This document shows, piece by piece, positions 1-8,202 of a stretch of DNA of 63,881 nucleotides. Numbering within the stretch: position 1 is the first letter of the stretch; each line of letters starts with the position of its first letter. Below the pieces are notes generated by a model. It searched no databases and was not told the DNA's origin. It saw only the letters and a list, made by a program, of their open reading frames with translations. The stretch lies in assembly GCF_001076885.1 (NCBI RefSeq), contig NZ_JVDT01000122.1:1-63881 (forward strand), in the 5' to 3' direction. The translations under genes were made by a program, and so were the position numbers. The DNA is from Bacillus sp. 522_BSPC (GTDB lineage: Bacteria > Bacillota > Bacilli > Bacillales > Cytobacillaceae).

Positions 1-37
1 GAATTTATTTATTTGAAAGCGAATATTAAGTTGGTTT

Positions 38-300
38 GGAGAGGCGTCCGCTCGACCCCTACGGGAGATGCGAGAAAGTCCGAGACCCTGGCTGTGAAGC
101 GGCTCGGCGCTCGCCCCTATGAGTCACGTGGGCACCTCGGAAAACAATTTGCACATCTAAGTTTAAAAGGCAGTTACTATCAATCATCAATAGCTATCAC
201 TTTTTCAGTGATCTCGATTTGCGAGAGTGAGATCCTATAGCCGAAACACGGGGATTAAAAGCTTTCCCATTTGAAAGCAAAGTGTATTTAGGCAGCGGAT
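38..300 (-). repeat. Decayed copy of a GC-rich intergenic repeat
   Basis: Two blocks, about 38-125 and 262-298, match the reverse complement of the intact repeat at 50074-50192. The shared core includes GCTGTGAAGCGGCTC and GACCCT, and the right block resembles the repeat end (AAAGC.AAGTGTATT..GGC). About 12 bp are missing inside the core, and about 135 bp of unrelated sequence separates the blocks. The GC-rich character contrasts with the flanks. I see no coding capacity here; an open frame at 13-240 is only a by-product of the GC-rich repeat. Confidence 0.6.
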
Positions 301-339
301 TATAGCAAAAATATTAACAAAAATACCGATCATTCTTTT

Positions 340-372
340 AAGGACTGTGTTTGACTCTGTTGATCAGTCCTT
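340..372 (+). terminator. Stem-loop with T-tract, plus orientation
   Basis: AAGGACTG (340-347) pairs with CAGTCCTT (365-372) and is followed by CCTATTTTTT. The T-tract favours termination of a plus-strand transcript entering from the left. The tract in the other direction is poor, so the minus-strand ArsR gene may end here only weakly. Confidence 0.5.
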
Positions 373-380
373 CCTATTTT

Positions 381-953
381 TTACTTTGCCCACATTTCCT
401 CTGGATTAAGTTCATATATATTATTTTCTCTATACATAAAATGATTAATGATAAATTCTCTTCTAATAGTGGCATAATCATCAAAGTACTGTTTTATATG
501 TTCATTTATTTCTTTTTCCTCATATTTTCTTCCAAAAACTAATCCTTTTAACATGTATTTGAATACTATTAATTTCTTCTTTCTTTGAGCAGGGATATTC
601 TTAAGTCTCCCCTCTGCAGTAAAGAAGTTTTCGATAATTTTTGATTGTTCCTCATTGTTAACAGTCATTACACTTTCCTCCATTCCTATAGCAAGTTTTT
701 TTAAGGCTTCTGTTTGCTGCAAAATAACAGATTTGTTTAAATAAAAATAAATCGTGTTCTTATCTCTTCTATCATAGACGATATTTATTTCACGCATTTT
801 CTTTAAATGATGTGTAATCGTAGGGGCAGATAAGCCTAGTTTATCTGCTAAAGCTTGCCCATTCCATGGTTTGTTTGCTAATAAAGAAATAATTCTTATT
901 CTCGTTGGGTCTCCCATTGTTTTATAAAAAGCAACCAATTTATCTAATTGCAT
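381..953 (-). CDS. ArsR-type transcriptional regulator with DUF2087 domain
   Basis: A 190-residue protein in two parts. Residues 1-80 form an ArsR-type winged helix (GDPTRIRIISLL, then a recognition helix at LSAPTITHHLKKM), which would bind promoter DNA in the cytoplasm. Residues about 107-180 match the DUF2087 family (RLKNIPAQRKKKL, FGRKYEEKEINE), a short basic domain often found alone or fused to HTH domains; its function is not established. The usual metal-binding cysteine pair of ArsR/SmtB sensors is absent, so metal sensing is unlikely. The gene stands alone, with a terminator-like hairpin downstream and the histidine kinase gene upstream behind its own terminator. The target is unknown. 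Family assignment is firm; role is inferred. Confidence 0.85.
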   Translation of the reverse strand: MQLDKLVAFYKTMGDPTRIRIISLLANKPWNGQALADKLGLSAPTITHHLKKMREINIVYDRRDKNTIYFYLNKSVILQQTEALKKLAIGMEESVMTVNNEEQSKIIENFFTAEGRLKNIPAQRKKKLIVFKYMLKGLVFGRKYEEKEINEHIKQYFDDYATIRREFIINHFMYRENNIYELNPEEMWAK

Positions 954-1027
954 TCAGCCACCTACTTTCATAACCTTCTAATTAGATACTAATAAAAGTA
1001 GTTGGTTGTGTCAAGAAAGAAAATCAG

Positions 1028-1082
1028 TATTAACTAATTCTTTTTTCCTATTGAAAAAACAACAATCTTTTAGAAAACGGAC
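1028..1082 (+). repeat. Tail fragment of the intergenic repeat
   Basis: About 50 bp (AACTAATTCTTTTTTCCTAT and onward to TTTTAGAAAACGG) nearly match the segment directly right of the GC-rich repeat at 50203-50254. Here it occurs without the GC-rich core, so the tail can exist separately. Weaker traces occur near 24166-24206 and 46344-46366. Confidence 0.5.
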
Positions 1083-1121
1083 AAAGTTTACGAGATGCTT
1101 TCCCTTTTACCTTACTTCAAC

Positions 1122-1156
1122 AAAAAAAGACCTAGTTTACATTAACGGGGTCTTTT
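1122..1156 (-). terminator. Rho-independent terminator of the PAS histidine kinase gene
   Basis: On the minus strand AAAAGACC pairs with GGTCTTTTTTT around a short loop. It lies just downstream of the kinase stop codon at 1169. Confidence 0.75.
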
Positions 1157-1168
1157 GTAATAATTCCA

Positions 1169-3049
1169 TTAGTCTATTTTGTTTATGTTTATTGGAAGTA
1201 GGAGGTGAAAAGTCGTACCAATGCCCAGCTCCGACTCTACTTTCACTTTCCCTTTATGGTCTTCTATTATTTGATAAGATACTAATAAACCTAATCCTGT
1301 TCCTTTTTCTTTTGTCGTATAAAAAGGCTCTCCGATTCTAGCTAGCTTTTCTTTACTCATCCCTTTTCCATTATCCTGGATTGATATATGGAAGTAATCT
1401 TGTTTTACTTCCATCGAAGCCTCGATTTCTCCGCCATCTTCTAATACCTCTATTGCATTTTTGATAATATTTATAAATACTTTTTTCATTTGATTAGGTT
1501 CACAGTAAATCATTGGAATTTCTTCTTCGTATTTTTTTATAAATTGAACATTTTGTAATACTGCTTGAGCATGAAGTAATTCCATCGTTTCATTCATAAT
1601 CTGCCTTAAATCACTTTTTACATATTTGACTACCTGTGGCTTAGCAAGCAATAAAAATTCATTAATAATGGATTCAATTCTCGTTAGCTCCGATTTTATT
1701 ACCCCAAAGTACATTTCATTTTCAGGAGAAGCCACATCTGTTTCTAATAGTTGAATAAACCCTTTTAAAGCTGTCATTGGATTACGAATTTCATGTGCTA
1801 TTCCTGCTGCCAATTCTCCTACAACATTTAATGTAGATGATTTCCTCAGTTGTTCTTCCAAGATGGCATTCTCTGTAATATCACGTAGCGTAGTAATACT
1901 TAAGCCAGAATAAACATTAAATTTATTTCTATATTCTAGCTGTGTGTACTCCCATTTATTCTGAAATTTCACTGTATATAGTCCTTGATTTTGTCCTTCT
2001 TCCTTCAAATGAATTAATTTAGGCTTGATATCTTCGCCTATCGATTTAGCAGGAGGAAGAGTGGATAATAAATCTAGACCGATTACTTGCTCTTTATTTT
2101 TGCACAATAGACGTTCTGCCGCTTTATTCATATCTATTATTGTAAATTTCTGATCCCAAATAATAATACCATCAAAAACTTCTTCAAAAATATTTTCGAA
2201 CATCGCCTTACTTTCTCTTATTTCCTCTTCCATTTTGTATCGTTCCGTTACATTGCGAAAAATACTCATATTTAAACCTTCCACCGAATGGAGTTTTGTT
2301 GTAAATTCCAGTATTTTCTTCTGCCCATTTGGCATCAAAAACATTAATTCATCACGATTTTCCTTTTGATGATATAAATTCATGACTATTTCAGCATATT
2401 GCTTATCTTTTTTATAAATATAGTCACTAATCTTCGAAGTCAGCAATTGTTCCTTCGTGCTTTCAAAAATTTTAAGAGCAGAGGCATTAGCTGCAATAAT
2501 TTGCCCTGTTTCTTTCCATAGCATTATCCCATCTAGTGCTTCTGTAAAAAATTCATTATACAAAATTTGTGTTTCTTCTTTTTCTTTCTCTTTCTCTATT
2601 TCTTCTGTAATATTTTCGATGATTGTTACAAACCCCATATCATATGGCAAGCAACTTGTTAAGGTTTCAAAATAATGTAATTTATTATTAATTGTTAACG
2701 GTAATATGCTACGTTTTGAATGCAAATCAGATTTGGTTATTAGATTGTTAATATTATTTCTTATCATCGAACGCTCTTCTTGTTGAAGGAAGTGGGTTAT
2801 ATTTCTACCGACAACTTGATCAACTTTTAAGTTAAAGTTATCACAAAGAAATGTATTGATATCGCGAATAACACCATTTTTATCAAATATAATGATTCCT
2901 ACATTTATTGTTTGGAAAGCAGTTGATCGCCTATCCTGTATATGACTCTTTTCCTCTAGTTTTTTTCTCAGAATTGTATTCTCTTTCTCGACTTCGCTTA
3001 GTTTCTTCTGCAATTGGCGATATTCTTCTGAATAGGATATACGATCCAT
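1169..3049 (-). CDS. Orphan cytoplasmic PAS-PAS-PAS sensor histidine kinase
   Basis: A 626-residue soluble kinase. A short N-terminal coiled coil (residues 8-34) is followed by three PAS domains at roughly 43-150, 165-275 and 285-395, then HisKA with the phosphoacceptor His419 in GIAHEIRNP, and a HATPase domain with the N box (N527, N531), G1 DNGKGMS (559-565) and G2 GTGLGLL (583-589). There is no transmembrane segment, so the signal is probably intracellular. No response regulator gene lies nearby. In Bacillaceae, orphan PAS kinases of this build (KinA, KinE) commonly feed the Spo0F-Spo0B-Spo0A sporulation phosphorelay; that role is inferred here. The gene ends at a clear terminator and stands as a single transcription unit. 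Confidence 0.9.
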   Translation of the reverse strand: MDRISYSEEYRQLQKKLSEVEKENTILRKKLEEKSHIQDRRSTAFQTINVGIIIFDKNGVIRDINTFLCDNFNLKVDQVVGRNITHFLQQEERSMIRNNINNLITKSDLHSKRSILPLTINNKLHYFETLTSCLPYDMGFVTIIENITEEIEKEKEKEETQILYNEFFTEALDGIMLWKETGQIIAANASALKIFESTKEQLLTSKISDYIYKKDKQYAEIVMNLYHQKENRDELMFLMPNGQKKILEFTTKLHSVEGLNMSIFRNVTERYKMEEEIRESKAMFENIFEEVFDGIIIWDQKFTIIDMNKAAERLLCKNKEQVIGLDLLSTLPPAKSIGEDIKPKLIHLKEEGQNQGLYTVKFQNKWEYTQLEYRNKFNVYSGLSITTLRDITENAILEEQLRKSSTLNVVGELAAGIAHEIRNPMTALKGFIQLLETDVASPENEMYFGVIKSELTRIESIINEFLLLAKPQVVKYVKSDLRQIMNETMELLHAQAVLQNVQFIKKYEEEIPMIYCEPNQMKKVFINIIKNAIEVLEDGGEIEASMEVKQDYFHISIQDNGKGMSKEKLARIGEPFYTTKEKGTGLGLLVSYQIIEDHKGKVKVESELGIGTTFHLLLPININKID

Positions 3050-3455
3050 CCTAGTGTTACCCTCCTTACAAACGTAGTGTTTACATTATTCTACATAATT
3101 TCCGAATTTCCTTTACTTCTGGAAAAAATAAGAGAATAAAACTATTTTTATAAATAGGAAAAAGAAGCTCCCTATTTAAAAGAAACAAATGAATTGTCAC
3201 AATCTATCCAATATATCCCTTTCTCCCCTATTATTTCTTAATAGAGACCCACAAAAAATTAAACAAATTTAAAGTTTTACCTGCTATGATAAATAAGATT
3301 TTTTCTCTTTGGGTTGTTCACCAGTTCATTTCATTTTTGTAATAAATAAAAGTTATTTATTTAACAGATTGACTACATGCGATTAAAACAAGGGATTTTG
3401 TGTTATATATAGTTAGTGAAATATATGATATTTCCATTCATGAAAGGATGAGTTT
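3050..3455. other. Intergenic, divergent promoter region
   Basis: This AT-rich spacer separates the divergent kinase and acyltransferase genes and must hold both promoters. A TTGACT at about 3368 and TTATAT runs near 3404 are visible but are not correctly spaced. I see no small gene or RNA structure. Confidence 0.4.
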
Positions 3456-4478
3456 ATGAAACAACGGGATTACTACTTTGATAATGCAAAATTTATTTTG
3501 ATCTTTTTCGTTGTCTTCGGTCATTTTATCCAATCATTTATAAATGACAATCAAAATATTTATACGTTATATAAAGTAATTTACACTTTTCATATGCCGG
3601 CATTTATATTAATTTCGGGATTTTTTGCTAAGGGGATTTCGGATAAGGGCTATATAAAAAAATATGCAAAGAAGCTGATTATTCCTTACCTGATCTTTCA
3701 ATTAGTATACAGCATTTTTTATTATTTTCTTTATGGAAAGTCGACTTTTGCCATTGAACCGTTAACACCACATTGGTCATTATGGTTTTTAATTAGTTTA
3801 TTTTTTTGGAACATCTTCTTATTAGCTTTTGTGAAATTAAAGCCGATACAAGGGATTATTATATCCCTACTTTTAGGACTTGCAATAGGTATGATTGACT
3901 GGACATCAACCTATTTAAGTTTAACAAGAACATTCGTTTTCTTCCCTTTATTCTTAATGGGCTTTTATATGAAGAAGGAACATTTCAATTTAGTTAAAAC
4001 GAGAAAAGCTAAAATTAGCGCTATTATCATTTTCGCTCTTGTTTTTATCGGTTTTCATTTCTTTCCGTCGATTAATTATCAATGGTTATTTGGTTCTAAA
4101 TCTTATGAGACATTAGGGGAAGGGTATATTGCAGGAATGGCAATGCGAGTATTTTTCTATATATTAAGCTTTCTAATGATTTTTTGTTTTTTCACATGTG
4201 TACCAAAAAGGGAGTATTTTTTTACTAAATTTGGTAAATCAACGTTATATGTATATTTATTACACGGTTTCTTTATTCGTCTTTTTAGACAAAGCGATTT
4301 GCCGGATATATTTGTATCTCCGAGATCCTATGTGATGATTGTCGTTGTATCATTCTTAATAACGATGCTGCTTTCAAGCAATATAATCATTTCTTTAACA
4401 CAGCCGCTGATTGAGTTAAGAAGTTCAAAATTGAAACAACTACTCTTTAAACGGTCGACATATACTTCGAATAGATAG
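3456..4478 (+). CDS. Membrane acyltransferase, acyltransferase-3 family
   Basis: A 340-residue polytopic protein with about ten hydrophobic segments. The N-terminus (YYFDNAKFILIFFVVFGHF, with His23 in FGHF) is the hallmark of the acyltransferase-3 / fucose 4-O-acetylase-like family. These enzymes carry acetyl or other acyl groups across or at the membrane to sugars of cell-surface polymers. The substrate is not readable from sequence. The start is supported by AAAGGATG eight bases upstream. The gene is monocistronic and ends at a strong hairpin at 4487-4525. There is no SGNH domain of the OatA type, so it is a single-domain member. Confidence 0.88.
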   Translation: MKQRDYYFDNAKFILIFFVVFGHFIQSFINDNQNIYTLYKVIYTFHMPAFILISGFFAKGISDKGYIKKYAKKLIIPYLIFQLVYSIFYYFLYGKSTFAIEPLTPHWSLWFLISLFFWNIFLLAFVKLKPIQGIIISLLLGLAIGMIDWTSTYLSLTRTFVFFPLFLMGFYMKKEHFNLVKTRKAKISAIIIFALVFIGFHFFPSINYQWLFGSKSYETLGEGYIAGMAMRVFFYILSFLMIFCFFTCVPKREYFFTKFGKSTLYVYLLHGFFIRLFRQSDLPDIFVSPRSYVMIVVVSFLITMLLSSNIIISLTQPLIELRSSKLKQLLFKRSTYTSNR

Positions 4479-4486
4479 ATTTTGAA

Positions 4487-4525
4487 GAATCTTCCCATCA
4501 GTTACGGATTCACTGATGGGAAGAT
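4487..4525. terminator. Bidirectional terminator
   Basis: AATCTTCCCATCAGT (4487-4501) pairs with ACTGATGGGAAGATT (4511-4525), followed by TCTTTATTT on the plus strand. It sits between the convergent acyltransferase gene and the two tiny minus-strand genes. Confidence 0.8.
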
Positions 4526-4529
4526 TTCT

Positions 4530-4676
4530 TTATTTCCTTCTAGCTTTTCCCTTTACTTTATCTTTTGTTAACGCTTCTGTATCAAAGAATTTGCTTGCAT
4601 TAACATCGCCAAATTCTTGACCAAATTCTACATTTGAGCTCTCTGTTTGTTTACGATTCTTTTGTTTTTTCGACAT
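4530..4676 (-). CDS. Tiny hydrophilic protein, gamma-SASP-like (48 aa)
   Basis: The reading frame encodes 48 residues: start MSKKQKNRKQTESS, then EFGQEFGDVNASKFFDTEAL, ending KGKARRK. It is lysine-rich, very hydrophilic and has no membrane segment. The EFGQEF pattern recalls the short Glu-Phe repeats of gamma-type small acid-soluble spore proteins, but overall similarity is too low to be sure. Its ATG follows directly on the TAA of the upstream gene (AAATTAAATG), so the two are probably translationally coupled. It may be an amino-acid reserve in the spore core or a member of an uncharacterised small spore-protein family. Confidence 0.55.
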   Translation of the reverse strand: MSKKQKNRKQTESSNVEFGQEFGDVNASKFFDTEALTKDKVKGKARRK

Positions 4677-4835
4677 TTAATTTCCCTCTCTTCCTTGCTT
4701 AGAATTTCGATTAGCACCTTTGATTGGGTTCTCGCCTCTGCTAAATTCAGCAGAAAATTCCGTTTCTTGGATGTTTTTCTTCGGAGTTTTACTATATTTT
4801 TCTACACTATTAAATTCAGCCTTGCGCTTTGCCAT
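4677..4835 (-). CDS. Tiny basic protein, gamma-SASP-like (52 aa)
   Basis: A 52-residue hydrophilic protein (start MAKRKAEFNSVEKYSK, then ETEFSAEFSRGENP, ending KQGREGN). The ETEFSAEF stretch resembles the TEFA.E motif of gamma-type SASPs, and the partner downstream has EFGQEF in the same style. The ATG chosen lies 11 bases after AAGGAG; an in-frame ATG four codons upstream is too close to that ribosome binding site. The stop codon abuts the start of the 48-residue gene. Function is inferred only from composition, tandem layout and the sporulating host. Confidence 0.55.
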   Translation of the reverse strand: MAKRKAEFNSVEKYSKTPKKNIQETEFSAEFSRGENPIKGANRNSKQGREGN

Positions 4836-4950
4836 TTTTGTCATCTCTCCTTTCACACTTACATTCTTATTATTCACAAGCAAAAAGAAGATATGCTTCC
4901 CTACATTTGTTAAAACGGAATAAGGTACACAAGTATTCTAACTATAAAAA

Positions 4951-4981
4951 AACCCAAACAAGTACAATTGTTGTTCGGGTT
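4951..4981 (-). terminator. Terminator of the potassium channel gene
   Basis: On the minus strand AACCCGAACAA pairs with TTGTTTGGGTT and is followed by a seven-T tract. It lies about 40 bases beyond the stop codon at 5023. Confidence 0.75.
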
Positions 4982-5022
4982 ATTAATTTGTTATAATAGG
5001 CTGTTTTAGTAAAATTGGTGTT

Positions 5023-6378
5023 TCACCCAATAATGATTCGTTCTTTTGGATAGTGGAAATTATCTTTTTTCTCTTTTCCACCGATGATATAGATGAAAGA
5101 AGTCAATCCAATTCTTCCGATAAACATGAGGAGCATAATTACACATTTTCCAAAGTTAGATAATTCTGGAGTCAAGCCTAAGGAAAGCCCTGTAGTACCG
5201 AAAGCAGAACAAACTTCAAAAAGAATTGCAATAAGAGAGGCATTTTCAGATATGGAAAGAGCAATAACAGCGACAATACAAATACCAGTTGCAAATATTG
5301 TTACTACTAATGATTTTATTATATCCTCTTCATGTATTTCTCTTTTAAAGATCTTTATATGTCTGTTTCCATTTGCATAATGATAAATAAATAATATGTT
5401 TAATGCAAAGGTTGTCGTTCGTATCCCCCCACCGACTGAACTTGGAGAAGCTCCAATAAACATAAGGAAACAAAAAATAAGCAATGTCGTAATAGAAAAA
5501 GCATTTAAATCCATTGTTGCTAACCCACCGCTTCGTGTAGACGTAGAATGGAAAAAGGCATTAAAGAATATTTGGTGCCAGTTCATTCCTGCATAATAAT
5601 TACCCCATTCTAAAAGAATAAACATAATTGTTCCAAATAACAAAAGAAAACCAAACGTCATGGTCGTTAACTTTGTAAATAAAGAAAATTTAAGATTCAC
5701 ATTCCCTTCTTTTGGAAAAAGATAATTCTTTCCTTCAATTAATACAGGAAAACCGATAGCTCCCAATGTAATTAGAATGATATTTACCAACTGTACAAAA
5801 TAATCATCCTTAAATGGAATAAGAGATTGTCCTGTTAAATCTAAACCTCCATTTGTTGTAGCACTAACGGACGCAAAAGCTCCATGTAAAAGAGATTCTT
5901 TCCAGGTAGGATAATAATTATGGAATTGCAATGTAAGAATAATAGCTCCAACAACTTCAATGATTACAATAATTTTAAAGATTTCTCTAATTAAATTGAC
6001 TAACCCTGACAGATTAGACTGATTGTGATCAATCATAATTAACTGTCTCTCTCTTAATCCTATCTTCCTCCGAAAAATCATCCAGAAAAATGTTCCTATA
6101 GCCATAACGCCAATTCCGCCAAATTGTAAAACAAGCATTAAGATGATAATTCCATATGTACTATATGTCTCTGCGATATTAATTACCGTTAGTCCTGTTA
6201 CACTTACTGCTGTTACTGCAGTAAAAAGTGTATCCATAAACGATACCGTTACTCCTTCTTTATGTACACCTGGTAAACTCAATAACAGAACAGATATACT
6301 AACTGCTAAAATATAATAGCTGGTTATCATTTGCGCAGGAGTTAGGTTTTGAAGGACTAACTTAAACTTCTTGCCCAT
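5023..6378 (-). CDS. ktrB: Ktr/Trk-family potassium channel subunit (KtrB/KtrD type)
   Basis: The channel-forming membrane subunit of a Ktr potassium uptake system, 451 residues from the chosen start. Four pore repeats are recognisable; filter-like segments include AVTAVSVTGLTV, ATTNGGLDL, STSTRSGGLAT and SAFGTTGLSLGLTP. The glycine of each filter is present. A longer frame begins at 6402, but its first codons contain the ribosome binding site (GAAAGGGA), so the ATG at 6378 (MGKKFKLVLQ) is preferred. No regulatory RCK subunit (ktrA/ktrC) is adjacent, as with the solitary ktrD of B. subtilis. The Ktr regulatory subunits bind ATP/ADP and c-di-AMP, which links this gene to the c-di-AMP riboswitch-controlled kimA in the same window. 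Confidence 0.9.
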   Translation of the reverse strand: MGKKFKLVLQNLTPAQMITSYYILAVSISVLLLSLPGVHKEGVTVSFMDTLFTAVTAVSVTGLTVINIAETYSTYGIIILMLVLQFGGIGVMAIGTFFWMIFRRKIGLRERQLIMIDHNQSNLSGLVNLIREIFKIIVIIEVVGAIILTLQFHNYYPTWKESLLHGAFASVSATTNGGLDLTGQSLIPFKDDYFVQLVNIILITLGAIGFPVLIEGKNYLFPKEGNVNLKFSLFTKLTTMTFGFLLLFGTIMFILLEWGNYYAGMNWHQIFFNAFFHSTSTRSGGLATMDLNAFSITTLLIFCFLMFIGASPSSVGGGIRTTTFALNILFIYHYANGNRHIKIFKREIHEEDIIKSLVVTIFATGICIVAVIALSISENASLIAILFEVCSAFGTTGLSLGLTPELSNFGKCVIMLLMFIGRIGLTSFIYIIGGKEKKDNFHYPKERIIIG

Positions 6379-6793
6379 TAAAAAACAATCCCTTTCTTTC
6401 AATGCTAATTAATTAAAGACCTTTTTTAACAAGATCCTTTATGCATGGATAATAAACAGTATAAGTTATCTATCCCTAGTCGTACAACCTTATATTATAA
6501 TTGTTTATTTAACTTTTATAGAGGCACTGTAACATTATACGATACGCAAATGTAGTTGGGAAAGATTCATTTTTTTGAAATTCTTTTCATAAAGCAAATG
6601 ACAAGAACAAATTTTTCAAAAAATTTATGTTGATTGTAATTTATCCTATTTTCTCCCATATAAACAAACATTACCACTAATGAACTTCAATAAAATCCAT
6701 ATATTATTAATACAGAATCATTTATCATTTCCATATAAATTGCAAATGAATTTGATAAATAATCACTGTACTATTAATAAGGAGGAAAAAAGA
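6379..6793. other. Intergenic between ktrB and the SASP gene
   Basis: AT-rich divergent region holding both promoters. A sigma-G promoter is expected before the SASP gene, and GAATT at about 6749 with GTACTAT near 6768 are the only rough candidates. No other gene or structured element is seen. Confidence 0.35.
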
Positions 6794-6988
6794 ATGGCTT
6801 CTAGTAATAAATTATTAGTTCCGGGAATTGAACAATATTTAGATAGTGTGAAATATGAAATTGCACAAGAATTTGGAGTGAATTTAGGATCAGATACCAT
6901 TTCTCGTGCCAACGGCTCTGTCGGCGGAGAAATTACAAAAAGACTTGTTCAACAAGCACAAGCAGAACTATCAGGTAAAACACAGTAA
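6794..6988 (+). CDS. Alpha/beta-type small acid-soluble spore protein
   Basis: A 64-residue SASP of the alpha/beta class. It has the family's two conserved stretches: [14 protein letters not shown], which includes the EIA germination-protease cleavage region, and [16 protein letters not shown]. These proteins saturate DNA in the spore core, giving UV and heat resistance, and are degraded by GPR at germination to supply amino acids. A strong ribosome binding site (AAGGAGGAAAAAAG) decides the ATG at 6794; an upstream ATG in the same frame at 6680 has no such site. Transcription is expected in the forespore under sigma-G. It is single-copy here and ends at a bidirectional terminator. Confidence 0.95.
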   Translation: MASSNKLLVPGIEQYLDSVKYEIAQEFGVNLGSDTISRANGSVGGEITKRLVQQAQAELSGKTQ

Positions 6989-7027
6989 TATCGCTAATCT
7001 AGCGTAGTTTGTTGAATAAATTATTAG

Positions 7028-7058
7028 AAAAAGCCATTCCAAATATGGATGGCTTTTT
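7028..7058. terminator. Bidirectional terminator
   Basis: AAAAAGCCAT pairs with ATGGCTTTTT around TCCAAATATGG. It serves the convergent SASP and TerC-family genes. Confidence 0.8.
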
Positions 7059-7066
7059 CTAACCTT

Positions 7067-7840
7067 TTATGCATTGCTTTCCTTTGTTTTAACAGCTTCT
7101 TTATTGGAAAAGAAATATCCCCCAATTGCAATTGCTACCAATACAACCCAGAAAATCCCTTTCCATATTTTAGATTCTGGAAAATGTTCATCTAGGAATC
7201 CTACAGATGGATGTGCTAAAGTAAATACAGCTAATTTCACACCAACCCAACCAACAATTAAAAATGCTGCTGTTTCAAGAGACGGGCGGGAATGAAGTAA
7301 CTTGACAAACCAGTTTGCTGCGAAACGCATGATGATTAATCCAATCAAACCACCCATGAACATAACTAAAAATTGTCCGCCATCAATTCCACCAAGCGAA
7401 AACCAATTTGTTTTTGGTAAGGTAATTGCAAGCGCAACTGCCGCTAACATAGAATCGATTGCAAAAGCAATATCTGCTAACTCTACTTTTAAAACAGTCA
7501 TCCAAAAACCAGATTGTTTCTTCGTCTTCTTCTCCTTATCCCCTTCATTCTTCTTCGCATATTTGCCATAAATATTATGCACCGCAATGAAGAGAAGATA
7601 AATGGCACCTATCGCTTGAACTTGCCATACGTCTACCAAAAACGAAATCATAAATAACGTAGCGAAACGGAAAACAAACGCACCCAATAGGCCATAAAAA
7701 AGCGCCTTTTTTTGTTGCTCAGCAGGTAAATGTTTAACCATAACCGCCATAACTACTGCATTATCTGCTGCCAATAACCCCTCTAATACAACTAGAATTA
7801 ATAAAACCCAACCATACTCTAATAACATGCTCGCATCCAA
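7067..7840 (-). CDS. meeY: TerC-family manganese exporter (YkoY/MeeY type)
   Basis: A polytopic membrane protein of 257 residues with the two TerC signature regions, LEGLLAADNAVVMAVMVK and VELADIAFAIDSMLAAVA, whose acidic residues are thought to bind metal. The closest relative I recognise is B. subtilis YkoY (MeeY), a Mn2+ exporter that supplies manganese to exoenzymes during or after secretion. The start is taken as TTG at 7840 (MDASMLLEYGW), placed nine bases after AAGGGGG and matching the family N-terminus; upstream codons run into the leader. The gene follows a yybP-ykoY manganese riboswitch, so expression should rise when cytoplasmic Mn2+ is high. It is a single transcription unit. Confidence 0.92.
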   Translation of the reverse strand: MDASMLLEYGWVLLILVVLEGLLAADNAVVMAVMVKHLPAEQQKKALFYGLLGAFVFRFATLFMISFLVDVWQVQAIGAIYLLFIAVHNIYGKYAKKNEGDKEKKTKKQSGFWMTVLKVELADIAFAIDSMLAAVALAITLPKTNWFSLGGIDGGQFLVMFMGGLIGLIIMRFAANWFVKLLHSRPSLETAAFLIVGWVGVKLAVFTLAHPSVGFLDEHFPESKIWKGIFWVVLVAIAIGGYFFSNKEAVKTKESNA

Positions 7841-7926
7841 TAATTTTTCCCCCTTTAGGTATTTATTTGTATACTTCCTATTAGCAGGTTTTGCTACAAC
7901 TCTCGTTATTATGTACAAAAGTGCGC

Positions 7927-8056
7927 AAAAAAGACCTTTGCCAAATAGGCAAAGGTCTTGCTAAGCACTAATATGCCAACAAAGCCGATGGCAAATGCCA
8001 TGAACTGACGACTTTGTTTTAGGTATCAACCTAAAAGCTACTCCCCTTTGAGTAGT
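7927..8056 (-). ncRNA. yybP-ykoY manganese riboswitch with terminator
   Basis: Read on the minus strand, the leader has the class hallmarks in order: TACTCAAAGGGGAGTAGC, GGTTGATACC, GTCGTCAGTTCATGGC, GCCATCGGCTTTGTTGGC and AGCAAGACCTTTG. The aptamer closing strand CCTTTG also forms one arm of a perfect terminator (AAGACCTTTGCC with GGCAAAGGTCTT, 7931-7959) followed by T residues. Mn2+ binding should stabilise the aptamer, block the terminator and switch on the TerC-family exporter downstream. Matches to the motif are directly visible; the mechanism is known for the family. Confidence 0.93.
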
Positions 8057-8202
8057 ATACAAATATTAATATGTATTAATTATATACATAGTTGAGCTAT
8101 TTTGCCAATAGTTTTTTCTATTTTTTTATTTTACTGATAATTTTTTAAATAAACATAATGAATCCTATGCTTTCACCCTATATCTAGGATCTAGCATACG
8201 TT

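Noticed and set aside
13-240. 75-codon open frame at the left edge
   Set aside because: It runs through the GC-rich repeat, has no family features and no conserved start, so it is a by-product of repeat sequence.
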